In this document: positions 1-11,872 of the stretch, in pieces
Numbering within the stretch: the first letter of the stretch is position 1
Layout: every line of letters begins with the position of its first letter
From: Trematomus loennbergii
Lineage: Eukaryota; Chordata; Actinopteri; Perciformes; Nototheniidae
DNA: 64,000 nucleotides
Direction: 5' to 3'
NCBI GenBank assembly: GCA_012861695.1
Contig: JAAOOA010000453.1
Coordinates: 269,885 to 333,884 of the forward strand
Notes under the pieces: model-generated
The model's database searches: none
Told to the model about the DNA's origin: nothing
What the model saw: the letters and a program-made list of their open reading frames with translations, nothing else
Translations under genes and position numbers: made by a program

Positions 1-133
1 AAGATATATCTGTTGTAATTTATTGTCGTTTATTGTGATTTGTAGTAATGTGTTTTTATTACATGTACAGCACTTTGGCTCGACCAAAAATCGCTTTTAA
101 ATGTGCTATATAAATAAAACCTGATTTGATTTG
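1..133 (+). mobile_element. 3' tail of a non-LTR retrotransposon or SINE
   Basis: The stretch ends in GTGCTATATAAATAAA followed by a short GATTT repeat. That combination is typical of the 3' end of fish L2/CR1-like LINEs and the SINEs that borrow their tails. No coding sequence is present and the 5' part lies outside the window, so the family is not certain. Confidence 0.55.
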
Positions 134-315
134 ATCAATCTGGTTTTGAGAGCAACATGAGGAGCTCTATGGATACATCTCTCAACACCCATATGAAACA
201 GAACTGGAAAGAGATTTTATTTTTCTTTATGGATATTTTACAAATCACTCTCCTTTCAAACTGTATTCTTGTTTATTAATAACAACTTTTTTTACTGTGA
301 TATAGTATTTTATAC
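134..315 (+). repeat. duplicated flank, copy 1
   Basis: This segment is nearly identical to 40941-41127. It lies upstream of a Tc1 element and ZNF gene 1; its partner lies upstream of the matching Tc1 element and ZNF gene 3. It is therefore part of the duplicated unit rather than an independent gene. Confidence 0.8.
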
Positions 316-517
316 ATATATATGTATATATGTGTATATTTATACATATATATGTATATATATATATATATATATATGTAATATATATTTATACATATAT
401 ATATGTATATGTGTGTATATATATTTACATATAATATGTATATATGTGTATATATATTATATATATATTTTTGTATATATATATTTATATATATATAAAT
501 GAATATATATATTTTGA
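316..517. repeat. TA-rich microsatellite
   Basis: About 200 bp of interrupted TATATG and TA repeats. The open frame across it is composed almost only of Tyr and Ile and is not a gene. Confidence 0.9.
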
Positions 518-649
518 GAGAGATATACTAGTATTAGACGCAGTCAAAAGTTTGGACACATCTTCTCTTTCAAAGTTTTTATTTATTTAAATTGGTTCTA
601 CTTTCTAGATTTATACTAAAGACATCAAAACTATAAAAGAACACATTAA

Positions 650-1030
650 AGGTGGGGTAGGTAATTTTGGAGAAACCAGCTCGAGTGCGCTAGAATTTGA
701 AAATACACAACCGGAAAAATCTGCCACTTCCTTACAGAGCCCCTCCTCCAACACACACGAACGCGCACATGACCAATGAGGGCACGAGATAAGTTTGTGC
801 ACAGATGGAAGGCTGACAGGCAGGTAGGCCATCCAGTTATTTTAGCCGGGCCGGCTCAGATGATTGGTCTTGCTTTTTACAGTACTACAGCTTCCACAGG
901 TGATATTTTATTATGGATTTTTTGTCAAAGCACTTCAGATATTCATTGCTATCGGGATGTTAAGAGCATTCCATGGAATATAACAAAAAGTGTATCTCGA
1001 GCCGGTTTCTCAAACTTACCTACCCCACCT
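650..1030. mobile_element. TTAA-target MITE nested in Tc1
   Basis: Terminal inverted repeats beginning AGGTGGGGTAGGTAA lie immediately inside TTAA at 646-649 and 1031-1034. The TTAA pair is the target duplication. The 381-bp element has no transposase. The TTAA site fits piggyBac- or Kolobok-type mobilisation; the superfamily is inferred only. The copy at 45702 onward has lost its right end. Confidence 0.75.
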
Positions 1031-1048
1031 TTAACTAGAATTATGTAG

Positions 1049-1312
1049 TTAACAAAAAAGTGTTAACAAATCCAGAATATGATTTATATTTTGCTGGCTA
1101 CTGCAGAATGCTGTGGTAGCCATGCTGGTTAAGGGTGCCTTGAATTCTGAATAAATCACCAACAGTGTCACCAGTCTCTGAGCAGAGGTAACTCTGATGT
1201 ATTTATCCTCTGAGCAGAGGTAACTCTTGCTCTTCCTTTCCCGGGGGGTCCTCATGAGAGCCAGTCTCATCATAGCGTTCCATGGTTTTTGCGACTGCAC
1301 TTGAGGACACAT
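1049..1312 (-). pseudogene. Tc1-type transposase remnant
   Basis: The minus-strand peptide holds KPWNAMMRLALMRTPRER and SEDKYIRVTSAQRLVT. These correspond to the paired-like DNA-binding region of Tc1 transposases, where family members read roughly KRYDETGSHEDRPRKGRP then EDKFIRVTS. The full protein is about 340 residues with a DDE catalytic domain; only this N-terminal piece remains and it is frameshifted. The homologous piece at 45929-46159 keeps the ERYDETGSHED motif. Confidence 0.75.
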
Positions 1313-1820
1313 TCAAAGTTCTTGACATTTTCCGGATCGACTGGCCTTAATTTCTTAAAGTGATGATGGACGGTCGTTTCTCTTTACTGAGTTGAGTGGT
1401 TCTTGCTATAATATGGATTACAACAGCAGTCAAATAGGGCTTTCCACTGTGCACTAACCCTACCTCTGCACGACACAACTGATGGTCTCAAACTCATTAA
1501 GAAGGCAAGTCATTCCACACATTGACTCTTGACGAGGCACACGTGTTGATTGAAAACCATTCCAGGTGACGACCTCATGAAGCTGACTGAGAGAAGCCAA
1601 GAGTGTGCAAAGCTGTCATCAAGGCAAAAGGGGCTACTTTGAAGAATCTAAAATAAAAATCATATTCTTGATTTTTTAACACTTTTTTTGTTCACTAGAT
1701 AATTCCATATGTGTTCTTTCATAGTTTTGATGTCTTCAGTATTAATCTATAAAGTAGAAACACATTTAAATAAACAAAAACAATTGAATGGGAAGGTGTC
1801 CAAACTTTTGACTGGTACTG

Positions 1821-2328
1821 TATATAAAAAACACACATATTTTAATATTGAGCAGGTTCCCTCATCTATAATCATTTATACAAGCGCAACTTTGAACATG
1901 TACAGCAGTAAAATGCAACATACACAATAATCAAGAAACAACATAAATGAAACACTGACAGGGAACATTTTACTGCACCGTCATTACTTTGACATAAGAA
2001 GGTGCCGTCAAATGTTCTGTCAATACTTTGGATACAGGATTTTTTATTTGTAACAGAGTATTGTAATTCTATACTGTAGGCGTAGTGAACGATCCCAAAT
2101 ACAATTCCTTGTTTACATTGCAGCTAATGCTACGCCAGAAGAAAAAAACCTTTTCATTTTGAACTGGAAGTGGAAAGGGGCGGGGCTACAGGAGGTGACT
2201 TGAGCCAACACAAATACACAATAGGTGGGACTAAGAAAGATAATGTGAAAATATAAAAACAAAGGCATTAATTAGGGCTGCAAAATGTCTCCCATTGTAA
2301 TGGTGATGAGATTTTTAAATGCTAACAC
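1821..2328. other. non-coding spacer
   Basis: No gene, RNA or complete element is recognised here. The only familiar piece is around 2030-2070, which resembles the hAT-type fragment near 35510. The corresponding stretch is deleted in the copy upstream of gene 3. Confidence 0.5.
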
Positions 2329-2332
2329 TTAA

Positions 2333-3479
2333 CCTGTTACGCACCGCCCCCCCGGTACCGGGCGGATAAACGCGTCATTTGCAGGAAACAACGTCTAAGG
2401 AATCTTAATATTTAATAAACTATGAATGTTTTATATCCATGTAACGGGAAGAAACTCAGCTAACTGATATTTTTAATTTTTTTCCCCAAAAAACCCCCAC
2501 AATGCTAACACTCAGCCTCTGAATTAGCCACGAGCGAAAAAATGCTAACCTATCACTGCACCTAAACTCACTCATAACTCCCTTATTACTTATCCTAGAT
2601 GCACAGCCAACCCATCGATTAGCATCTCCTGGAGACACAGAATCTGGGGGTGCCCACCTCAACACTCATGATAAACATTTGCGACTCTATAAACGAAAAC
2701 ATGTAGTGCTAGGTAGCTACAAACGCTAACATGGCTTACCTTGGTCAAAACTGGTCTTCAATGGCATTAAAACGATAAAAAACGATGCTGAAGTTAATCC
2801 ATAGGTTAATCCAATGTGTCTGTGTCCTCTTTGAAATGATTTCTGATAATCCATAAGCAATAAAACTGCTTTTTTTGTTTCCAAATGTCAGAGCTAGAGA
2901 TCGCTTCACTCTGGTGCAAACCTGCATGCGCGAAGCCCCCACCGTTTCTCTCACAACGTGTGTGTGTGGGGGACTCCCCCTTCGATTCTATTGGCTCTAA
3001 CGGTCAGACAGAGGTGTCAACCATCAAAATCGACCAAGGGGGGCCAAGATATGGAAAAAAAAACATTTTCACCCCAATCACCTCAGAGGTGGTGGGTTTT
3101 GGCTAAACCTCTCTAAAAAGGTCAAATGTCACTTTTTTGCATCAATTTTGATACAGGGTACTTATTATATGTTGTACTTTGGATTCCTAAAGCTTTTAGT
3201 CTAACTTACCATCATCCAAGGGTAGTTTTCACTATAAGTAAAAATAATCTTTGGACGGACACTATAATTTACAGTTTTTTACTATGTAAAATCTGAATTT
3301 TCTTTAAAATAAAATCATCTATATTGATTCTGACTTTTCTACATCCAACTCACAGGTTTTCATTACTTTGAGAACAAAGATTATTAATTTAACCCTTTAG
3401 AAGGGAAGATATGGTTATTTGTTCTGGGAATGGCATTTTCGAGCCTGAGACCTGAAAAACAGGCTCAGAACTTAACAGG
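2333..3479 (+). mobile_element. TTAA-target DNA transposon, full-length copy beside ZNF gene 1
   Basis: The element is bounded by TTAA at 2329-2332 and 3480-3483. Its left end reads CCTGTTACGC and its right end, reversed, reads CCTGTTAAG. At 1147 bp it has no convincing open frame, so it is non-autonomous. At least five related copies lie in the window (16219, 17412, 18121, 41594, 46601), plus two diverged ones near 20870 and 38591. The TTAA target suggests a piggyBac-type transposase; that is inferred from the target, not from a protein. The right end lies about 40 bp before the splice acceptor of the ZNF exon. Confidence 0.8.
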
Positions 3480-3520
3480 TTAACAGTTTGTTCTGACTGT
3501 GTGTTTCCTGTTTCCTGCAG

Positions 3521-4910
3521 ACGTCCAGCAGCTGGTGGTGGTTAAAGAAGAGCTTCTCCCTGACCAGCAGGACCCAGAGCCCCCCCCACACATTAAGCAG
3601 GAACAGGAGGAACTCTGGATCAGTCAGGAGGGAGAGCAGCTTCAGGAGCTGGAGGAGGCTGATGTCACCAAGTCCACTTTCACTCCTGACCCTGTGAAGA
3701 GTGAAGATGATGAAGAGAAACCTCAGTCCTCTCAGCCTCATCAAAGACAAACTGAACACATGGAAACAGAAGCTGATGGAGAGGACTGTGGAGGACCAGA
3801 ACCAGCCAGGAGCTCAGATCCAGAGAGACATTTACAACCAGAGACTGAGGACAACACTGGAGACTCTTCTGAACCTGACACTGGAGACTCTTCTGAACCT
3901 GACACTGGAGACTCTTCTGAACCTGACACTGAAGACAGTGCTGATTGGAAAGAGACCAGAGAACCTGCGTCAGGCTCAAACTCACTGAAAAATAGACATG
4001 AATCTGTCAGTGATCCACAATGTAGTGCTGAAAAGAAACCATTCAGCTGCTCAGTCTGTAAGAAAGCTTTTTCACATAGTGGATTTAAAGACACACATGA
4101 GATCCACACAGGAGAGAAACCATTCAGCTGCTCAGTCTGTAAGAAAGCTTTTTCACATGTGAAGTTTAAAGTCACATGAGAATCCACACAGGAGAGAAAC
4201 CATTCAGCTGCTCAGTCTGTAAGAAAGCTTTTTCACGGAATGATATTTAAAGTCACATGAGAATCCACACAGGAGAGAAACCACACAGCTGCTCAGTCTG
4301 TAAGAAAGCTTTTTCACAGAGTGAAGTTTAAAGAGACACATGAGAGTCCACACAGAGAGAAACCACACAGCTGCTCAGTCTGTAAGAAAGCTTTTTCACA
4401 GTGTAAGTTTAAAGTCACACATGAGAATCCACACAGGAGAGAAACCATTCAGCTGCTCAGTCTGTAAGAAAGCTTTTTCACGGAGTGGAAGTTTAAAGTC
4501 ACACATGAGAGTCCACACAGGAGAGAAACCACACAGCTGCTCAGTCTGTAAGAAAGCTTTTCCACGAGTGCAAGTTTAAAGCACATGAGAGTCCACACAG
4601 AGAAAACACAGCTGCTCAGTCTGTAAGAAAGCTTTTTCACAGTGGAAGTTTAAAGGACACATGAGAATCCACACAGGAGAGAAACACACAGCTGCTCAGT
4701 CTGTAAGAAAGCTTTTTCACGGAGTGTAATTTAAAGGCACACATGAGAATCCACACAGGAGAGAAACCATTCAGCTGCTCAGTCTGTAAGAAAGCTTTTT
4801 CACAGAGTGGAGTTTAAAGACACATGAGAATCCACACAGGAGAGGAAAAATAGATCTGCAAAGTTTGTGACAAAAGATTTAAATGGCGTAATCGTTTAAA
4901 AAGACCAAGT
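3521..4910 (+). pseudogene. C2H2 zinc-finger gene 1, last exon, frameshifted
   Basis: The exon opens after a polypyrimidine tract and CAG at 3520, in the frame [17 protein letters not shown]. This is the usual second exon of a large fish ZNF family whose first exon ends in HRA. An acidic, low-complexity region follows, with three DSSEPDTG units, then about ten near-identical 84-bp C2H2 fingers ([11 protein letters not shown] with HTGEKP linkers) and a terminal CKVCDKRF finger. The frame is open only to 4179, after about two fingers. Beyond that, short indels move the fingers between frames and a stop precedes the last finger. Exon 1 lies left of the window. The protein would be a nuclear DNA-binding factor; targets are unknown. 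Loss of function or assembly error are both possible. Confidence 0.8.
3859..3930 (+). repeat. 24-bp coding tandem repeat, 3 units
   Basis: Three units encode DSSEPDTG inside the acidic region of ZNF gene 1. The same array has five units in gene 2 and four in gene 3. Each unit is a multiple of three, so copy number changes keep the frame. Confidence 0.9.
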
Positions 4911-6602
4911 GTGTTGGTAAGGGAATACATTTGTCTATTTTGTATCCTGATGACCGTTACGTTATGTAATACGTTACTCCCTCAGCCTGTTTTCACCCAC
5001 CTGCAACCGATTCTAATAATCACAAATGTTCATTTCTTCGACCCCTTGACTCGACTATTTCTTGTTTAATAATCGTTACATCTCCTCAGGACCAAGTTCC
5101 CGTGTCCTGCCCTTCACCTGCTGATCACCCACTGCTCATTTAAGGTGGACTCACCTTTACAAGGGACCAGCTAGTCTTAGTGTCTTAATGCAAACGTTTT
5201 GTAAAGTGATGCTAGACCATCAACGTGCTGTTGGGTTGTGTGCTCTCTGCAGGACGGGGTCTGGACTCAAAGATTGTTTATGGTATGAGAGCTTCATTCT
5301 GTTTTTGTTGTCCAAACGACGCCAACAGAGCGATACGTCTTCTTTCCAGCAGATGGCATACATGTTACATCATCCAGTTCAACTGTCATCCACATATTAG
5401 TGATTCAAAACAGCAATGTGTGAGATATGGCTAGTAATTGACTATTTCAACAGAATGTGAAGAGGTTACAGTCTTGAGGCCATGTCCAATATGTTTATGT
5501 TTTGTTTGATTAAATCTACTGAAATGAGCATTCAATGACTAAATTATTCTTAATTACTGTCATTACATCATGGGTTTGCATTGCAATATTAGAACGCATA
5601 AAACCCAACTTTATTTCTTCCAAGTTGCGGGTGTTCATTGTTTAGAAGTCCGCTGTGTTTCATCCAAGCGTCCACTTCGTGCTCCGATAATGCTGAAAGT
5701 ATCTGTTGTATGCTTTACCTGCTCCAGTAACACAAGTGTAATTCACTGGACAGAGACAAGAGATAGTGGATGGATCCAGAGGAGAACCAGAAGATAGTCC
5801 GTATAGAGCCTTCAGGTTCTGAAAATGATCAGGGATAGAGCTAGAAAAAAACTCCAAAAACCTGAATAGAGCTCGAAGATAGCCAGAACAAAGCCAAGAA
5901 AGACCCAGTAGGAAGACAGGAAGGAGCCACAAGAGTTTGTGTCTTTATTTTTTAATATTCAAGCTCTTCTCTTAAGATATTATAACTTCCTATCTCAACA
6001 TGTATCCTTTTATGCATTAAAAAACCTTACATTTTTGCTGGTAATTATTGAGATTGTTTCACAGCTTTATCTTAAATATTTAGACTTGTTTCTTTACATA
6101 TAGATGACATAGGATGAACAGCACGATCCACTCTGCTGGATTCTGCCCAAATCGATCAAAATGCATGCAAACATCTGGCTTTATCCATACTCCTGCAGTT
6201 GTATTGTTCTGGATTCATAGTGAAGTGTATTAGATGTTCTGCACTCTTATTGTTATGTATTTAATATAAAGTGAAATACCCATAAAGTCAGAAAAGAAAA
6301 GAGACTCACTTAAGGAAAAAGGTTCTGCACCAGTGAGAGTTCTTCATTTGCACATAAACATGGTCAAATATTTAAAGTTGTGACCAGATGGTGTCGCCCT
6401 AATCCGTGTATCTACGGTCCATTTGTTTTTCTTTATTACACAAGTTAGCGGAAGAGCGTCTGAGAGGCCTTTTTGTTTTTGTTGTTTTACCTTACTAAAT
6501 GGTCTAATGCTCATTGGAGCGAGGGGCGGGGCGAAACTCGCGGAAGTGATTTCAAAACAAAAGCCCTCGTTTGCTTGGAACGGTGATAATATTATAAACT
6601 GA
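4911..6602 (+). repeat. ZNF 3' flanking block, copy 1
   Basis: This block is shared, at high identity, with 12866-14480 (inverted), 48071-48988 (direct) and 61162-64000 (inverted). It contains the 3' untranslated region of the ZNF gene and further downstream sequence up to a DIRS-like terminus at 6603. Small open frames inside it recur only because the block is duplicated. Copies 1 and 4 keep about 110 bp near 5935-6060 that copy 2 lacks. Confidence 0.85.
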
Positions 6603-7071
6603 AGTTACCTACTGTAACTCCAGCTTCTATGAGTATAGGCGTAGCCCTCTAAGGCTATCGCTATTGGGTGATCCCCTGCGCACCCGCGCAGCACTGAAAC
6701 ACTTGTAGTCCACGCCCGCCCGCAAGGTGGGCCCCACCCTCGGGCTCCCTTCCGGTATAAATAGGAAGGAGGCCCGACAATCTGCTCCCACACAAACAAC
6801 TTTTCTTCAGCTATTCGTGGAGCCAGTGGGGCCCAGCACTTAGAGGGCTACGCCAATACTCATAGAACTGGAGTTACAGTAGGTAACTTCAGTTCTATGA
6901 GTATATGGCTTCGCCCTCTAAGGCTATCGCTATTGGGTTAAGGGCGAAGCAAGATGTAGTCTGCGCCACTGGGTCCGCCCGGTACTAGAAGCACAGACAC
7001 ACCCGCTCAGATAATAACCCATGCCTATTGTGCCAAGCGAATGGCGCATCACAGTCCCTGGAATATAGCAT

Positions 7072-7343
7072 CTGCTTCGCCCCCCCAGGACAAACTGCGC
7101 ACAATGGGGGATCGGGCTTTCTGTGCAGCTGCTCCTCGCCTGTGGAATTCCCTCCCAGACCACCTGAGGACTCCACAGACTACTGACTCCTTCAAGAAAG
7201 CCCTAAAAACCTTTCTTTTAAAAAAGCTTTTGATTAAAACTTTTGTTTATTTTATTTGTTTTTACTATGCCTCCTGTAGCACCATGGGATTGCTGCTAGC
7301 AATGAAAGGTGCTTTATAAATTGAATTTTATTATTATTATTAT
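7072..7343 (+). mobile_element. 5'-truncated LINE inserted in DIRS remnant
   Basis: The plus strand encodes the usual C-terminal tail of L2/CR1/Rex-type ORF2 proteins (FCAAAPRLWNSLPDHLR then a Lys-rich end). It then runs into a 3' UTR with GGTGCTTTATAAATTG and a TTA repeat tail. TAGCAT at 7066-7071 and 7344-7349 is the target duplication. The uninterrupted site is visible at about 49155 and, inverted, at about 56385. Confidence 0.85.
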
Positions 7344-7349
7344 TAGCAT

Positions 7350-7622
7350 AACATGAATATTCTCCATGAGGGGACGAAGGCTGATTTTCCTCCCTTTGAG
7401 GAACCCTGGAAACAGCCTCTTTCAACAGGAGTTCCTGCAGCTCTGGAGCGCAAGACACTGTTCCTGGGATGACAGGAGTGTTTCCTGTATCCCATTGAAC
7501 TGTGGGGGGCGAGAGGCGAACTGCAGGGTGTACCCTCTGCTGATCAGCCTGCTCATCCATCTGTCCATCAGACACACGCGCTCACTCTGAGAAACACTCT
7601 GAGAAACACTCTGAGAGCACAT
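7350..7622 (-). pseudogene. DIRS-like reverse transcriptase N-terminal fragment
   Basis: Minus-strand frames give RGYTLQFASRPPQFNG and, after a frame change, LQELLLKEAVSRVPQRE. In DIRS-group polymerases this region reads roughly GY-LQFARRPPRF-G followed by LL-KGAIE-VP, just before the RT palm. The palm itself is absent. The same peptide is present at 49140-49376 (minus) and 56113-56400 (plus). Confidence 0.6.
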
Positions 7623-8033
7623 GCTCGAGATGTTCTGTGGTCGTCATGGCGACGAGCCACGCTAGAGCCCTCGCCGCCGCTGCCCGTGAGGCAACCCAAG
7701 GTGGGCCTGGACCGAAAAGGGCAGCGAGGGAGCCTCCACACGCTGCGTTTCACTCCGGCTCTCATCATGCAGCGCGTACACGCTCAGGGGATGAGTGGAG
7801 GTGTATGCAGTGCTGTCCACATGAGGCGTTATAACGGCGCTCATGGGCTTATTATGACCGTGTGTAGGAGGCGTATCTCAGACAGAGGAATGCCGCGAGC
7901 TCTGCAGGTTATTAACCGAGGTTAAAACCGGCAGGCTTCTGCAGCGAGCCCTGCTGTCTACTAATCAACAGCTAACGACAGGTTAGTGACAGCTGGCTTA
8001 GTTAGCGAGCTCTGCAGTTTATTAACCGATAGG

Positions 8034-8598
8034 TTAAAACCAGCAGGCTTCTGCAGCGAGCCCTGACGCCGTGGCGGGGGTGCTGCGGGCGCTGCCGCTG
8101 GGGGCGCTCAGCAGGCTGGAGCCAGCTGACATGCTGCCCTGTTCCGCGGCAGTTTTCATGGACTCCACCATGGCGTGGAACTGGGGTCCGAGCAGCCTGT
8201 CCGGGCTTATTGGAGCATCCAGCAGCACTTTCCTTTATCTCCTCCGAAGTCTCGGAGGGCATGGAGGGCTGCTCTGATAGTCTCACTATGGAGTGAGACA
8301 GCAGAGCGATGTTGTTCGCCGCTGCAGACGCCTGGAAGGCACACTGATGCATCCGGTCAGTCTGGCGGACGACAAACTGGTCCCCGGGGGAGGAAAGCAA
8401 GGGACGACGTGGGGCGACCGTGCTGGCCTGCTTCACCCCGAACAATGCCATCAGGTTCGGCTCCAGGGGAGGCGCGGTCGGAAACCAACATCCGTTAACC
8501 ATCATCCGTTAACCCCTTAGTGAGGGGGACGTATGAGGACACCGGAGCCTTCAGGCTCCTAGGGGCCGCCGCCGCTCCCTCCTGGCACTTCGGATGGA
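8034..8598 (-). pseudogene. DIRS-like gag fragment
   Basis: Minus-strand frames encode ALFGVKQASTVAPRRP, FVVRQTDRMHQCAFQA, and after a one-base frame change LLDAPISPDRLLGPQF. The last matches the FLDAPIS-hydrophobic-FG motif of fish DIRS gag proteins. Gag would package the retroelement RNA. Frameshifts and replacement of the 5' part by the minisatellite make it non-functional. A better-preserved copy lies at 52376-52840. Confidence 0.6.
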
Positions 8599-8599
8599 C

Positions 8600-11500
8600 T
8601 GAATGATAAGGTACTGAAACATGTTGTTGTTCCACTGACTGAATGATGAGGTACTGAAATATGTTGTTGTTCACCACTGACTGAATGATGAGGTACTGAA
8701 ACATGTTGTTTTTCCACTGACTGAATGATAAGGTACTGAAACATGTTGTTGTTCCACTGACTGAATGATGAGGTACTGAAACATGTTGTTGTTCCACCAT
8801 TGACTGAATGATGAGGTACTGAAACATGTTGTTGTTCCACCATTGACTGAATGATGAGGTACTGAAACATGTTGTTGTTCCACATTGACTGAATGATGAG
8901 GTACTGAAACATGTTGTTGTTCCACCACTGACTGAATGATGAGGTACTGAAACATGTTCTTGTTCCACTGACTGAATGATAAGGTACTGAAACATGTTGT
9001 TGTTCCACTGACTGAATGATAAGGTACTGAAACATGTTGTTGTTCCACTGACTGAATGATGAGGTACTGAAACATGTTGTTGTTCCACTGACTGAATGAT
9101 GAGGTACTGAAACATGTTGTTGTTCCACCATTGACTGAATGATAAGGTATGAAACATGTTGTTGTTCCACTGACTGAATGATGAGGTACTGAAACATGTT
9201 GTGTTCCACCATTGACTGAATGATGAGGTACTGAAACATGTTGTTGTTCCACTGACTGAATGATAAGGTACTGAAACATGTTGTTGTTCCACTGACTGAA
9301 TGATAAGGTACTGAAACATGTTGTTGTTCCACTGACTGAATGATGAGGTACTGAAACATGTTGTTGTTCCACCATTGACTGAATGATAAGGTATTGAAAC
9401 ATGTTGTTGTTCCACTGACTGAATGAAGAGGGACTGAAACATGTTGTTGTTCCATGACTGAATGATGAGGTACTGAAACATGGTGTTGTTCCAGTGACTG
9501 AATGATGAGGTACTGAAACGTGTTGTTGTTCCACTGACTGAATGATGAGGGACTGAAACATGTTGTTGTTCCACCACTGACTGAATGATAAGGTACTGAA
9601 ACATGTTGTTGTTCCACTGACTGAATGATGAGGTACTGAAACATGTTGTTGTTCCACCACTGATTGAATGATAAGGTACTGAAACATGTTGTGTTCCACT
9701 GACTGAATGATGAGGTACTGAAACATGTTGTTGTTCCACCACTGACTGAATGATGAGGTACTGAAACATGTTGTTGTTCCACCACTGACTGAATGATGAG
9801 GTACTGAAAAATGTTGTTGTTCCACCACTGACTGAATGATAAGGTACTGAAACATGTTGTTGTTCAACTGAATGAATGATGAGGGACTGAAACATGTTAT
9901 TGTTCCACTGACTGAATGATGAGGTACTGAAACATGTTGTTGTTCCACTGACTGAATGATGAGGGACTGAAACATGTTGTTGTTCCACTGACTGAATGAT
10001 AAGGTACTGAAACATGTTGTTGTTCCACTGACTGAATGATGAGGTACTGAAACATGTTGTTGTTCCACCACTGACTGAATGATAAGGTACTGAAACATGT
10101 TGTTGTTCCACTGACTGAATGATGAGGGACTGAAAAATGTTGTTGTTCCACCATTGACTGAATGATAAGGTACTGAAACATGTTGTTGTTCCACTGACTG
10201 AATGATGAGGGACTGAAACATGTTGTTGTTCCACTGACTGAATGATAAGGTACTGAAACATGTTTTTGTTCCACTGACTGAATGATGAGGGACTGAAACA
10301 TGTTGTTGTTCCACTGACTGAATGATAAGGTACTGAAACATGTTGTTGTTCCACTGACTGAATGATGAGGTACTGAAACATGTTTTTGTTCCACCACTGA
10401 CTGAATGATAAGGTACTGAAAATGTTGTTGTTCCACTGACTGAATGATGAGGTCCTAAAACATGTTGTTGTTCCACCACTGACTGAATGATGAGGTACTG
10501 AAACATGTTGTTGTTCCACCACTGACTGAATGATAAGGTACTGAAACATGTTTTGTTCCACTGACTGAATGATGAGGGAATGAAACATGTTGTTGTTCCA
10601 CTGACTGAATAATGAGGTACTGAAACATGTTGTTGTTCCACTGACTGAATGATGGTACTGAAACATGTTGTTGTTCCCCACTGACTGAATGATGAGGGAC
10701 TGAAACATGTTGTTGTTCCACTGACTCAATGATAAGGTACTGAAACATGTTGTTGTTCCACTGACTGAATGATGAGGTACTGAAACATGTTGTCGTTCCA
10801 CTGACTGAATGATGAGGTACTTAAACATGTTGTTGTTCCACTGACTGAATGATAAGGTACTGAAACATGTTGTTGTTCCACTGACTGAATGATGAGGTAT
10901 TGAAAACATGTTGTTGTTCCACCATTGACTGAATGATGAGGTACTGAAACATGGTGTTGTTCCACTGACTGAATGATGAGGTACTGAAACATGTTGTTGT
11001 TCCACTGACTGAATGATGAGGTACTGAAACATGTTGTTGTTCCACTGACTGAATGATAAGGTATTGAAACATGTTGTTGTTCCACTGACTGAATTATGAG
11101 GTACTGAAACATGTTGTTCCACCATTGACTGAATGATGAGGTACTGAAACATGTTGTTGTTTCACCACTGACTGAATGATGAGGTACTGAAACATGTTGT
11201 TGTTCCACTGACTGAATGATAAGGTACTGAAACATGTTGTTGTTCCACCAATGATGAGGTACTGAAACTTGTTGTTGTTCCACTGACTGAATGATGAGGT
11301 ACTGAAACATGTTGTTGTTCCATGACTGAATGATGAGGTACTGAAACATGTTGTTGTTCACCACTGACTGAATGATGAGGTACTGAAACATGTTGTTGTT
11401 CCACCACTGACTGAATGATGAGGTACTGAAACATGTTGTTGTTTCCAATGACTGAATGATGAGGTATTGAAACATGTTGTTGTTCCACCACTGACTGAAT

Positions 11501-11872
11501 GATGAGGTACTGCAACATGTTGTTGTTCCACCACTTACTGAATGATAAGGTACTGAAACATGTTGTTGTTCCACTGACTGAATGATAAGGGACTGAATCA
11601 TGTTGTTGTTCCACTGACTGAATGATAAGGTACTGAAACATGTTGTTGTTCCACTGACTGAATGATGAGGGACTGAAACATGTTGTTGTTCCACTGACTG
11701 AATGATGAGGGACTGAATCATGTTGTTGTTCCACCACTGACTGAATGATGAGGTACTGAAACATGTTGTTGTTCCACTGACTGAATGATGAGGGACTGAA
11801 ACATGTTGTTGTTCCACTGACTGAATGATGAGGTACTGAAACATGTTGTTGTTCCACCACTGACTGAATGAA
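8600..11872. repeat. 3.3-kb minisatellite, ~40/43-bp units
   Basis: About 80 tandem units run from GAATGATGAGGTACTGAAAC to TGTTGTTGTTCCACTGACT. The basic unit is 40 bp, with a frequent 43-bp variant (ACCACTGACT or ACCATTGACT). Units vary at GATGAGG/GATAAGG and GGTACTG/GGGACTG. The repeat has no stop in any of the three minus-strand frames, which yields an 885-residue open frame that is not a gene. It interrupts the gag region of DIRS remnant A. Confidence 0.95.

Larger units (their letters stand above)
541..1820 (-). mobile_element. Tc1/mariner element, degenerate, copy 1
   Basis: The left end CAGTCAAAAGTTTGGACACA is matched in inverted orientation at about 1795-1815. About 100 bp inside each end the terminal repeats still align (541-645 against about 1700-1815). 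Between them, on the minus strand, is a broken Tc1-type transposase. A 381-bp MITE with TTAA ends is inserted near the left end. A second copy lies at 45592-46600, upstream of ZNF gene 3, so this insertion predates the block duplication. Confidence 0.85.
6603..8598 (-). mobile_element. DIRS-like tyrosine-recombinase retroelement remnant A
   Basis: The segment starts with a terminus reading GTTACCTACTGTAACTCCAG, repeated in inverted orientation around 6860, as in the inverted terminal repeats of DIRS-group elements. On the minus strand it carries a reverse-transcriptase N-terminal piece (7350-7622) and a gag-like piece (8034-8598). No tyrosine recombinase or RT core is seen, so the copy is a deletion remnant. 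A LINE fragment is inserted at 7072-7343, and a minisatellite replaces the sequence from 8600. Confidence 0.65.

Noticed and set aside
269..502. Tyr/Ile-only frame
   Set aside because: Translation of a TA microsatellite.
2456..2665. 69-codon minus-strand frame in the TTAA element as a possible transposase piece
   Set aside because: Not conserved as an open frame in the other full-length copies at 16219 and 18121.
5570..5797. 75-codon frame repeated at 13556, 48713 and 61967
   Set aside because: It recurs only because the ZNF 3' flank is duplicated; codon use and position after the ZNF terminator give no support for a protein.
7568..7925. Several GC-rich overlapping frames
   Set aside because: Shadows of the DIRS-like spacer between gag and RT; the mirrored region at 52846-53103 gives equivalent shadows.
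8495..11152. 885-codon minus-strand open frame
   Set aside because: It is the stop-free translation of a tandem minisatellite; the same peptide appears in all three frames, and no promoter or splice structure supports it.
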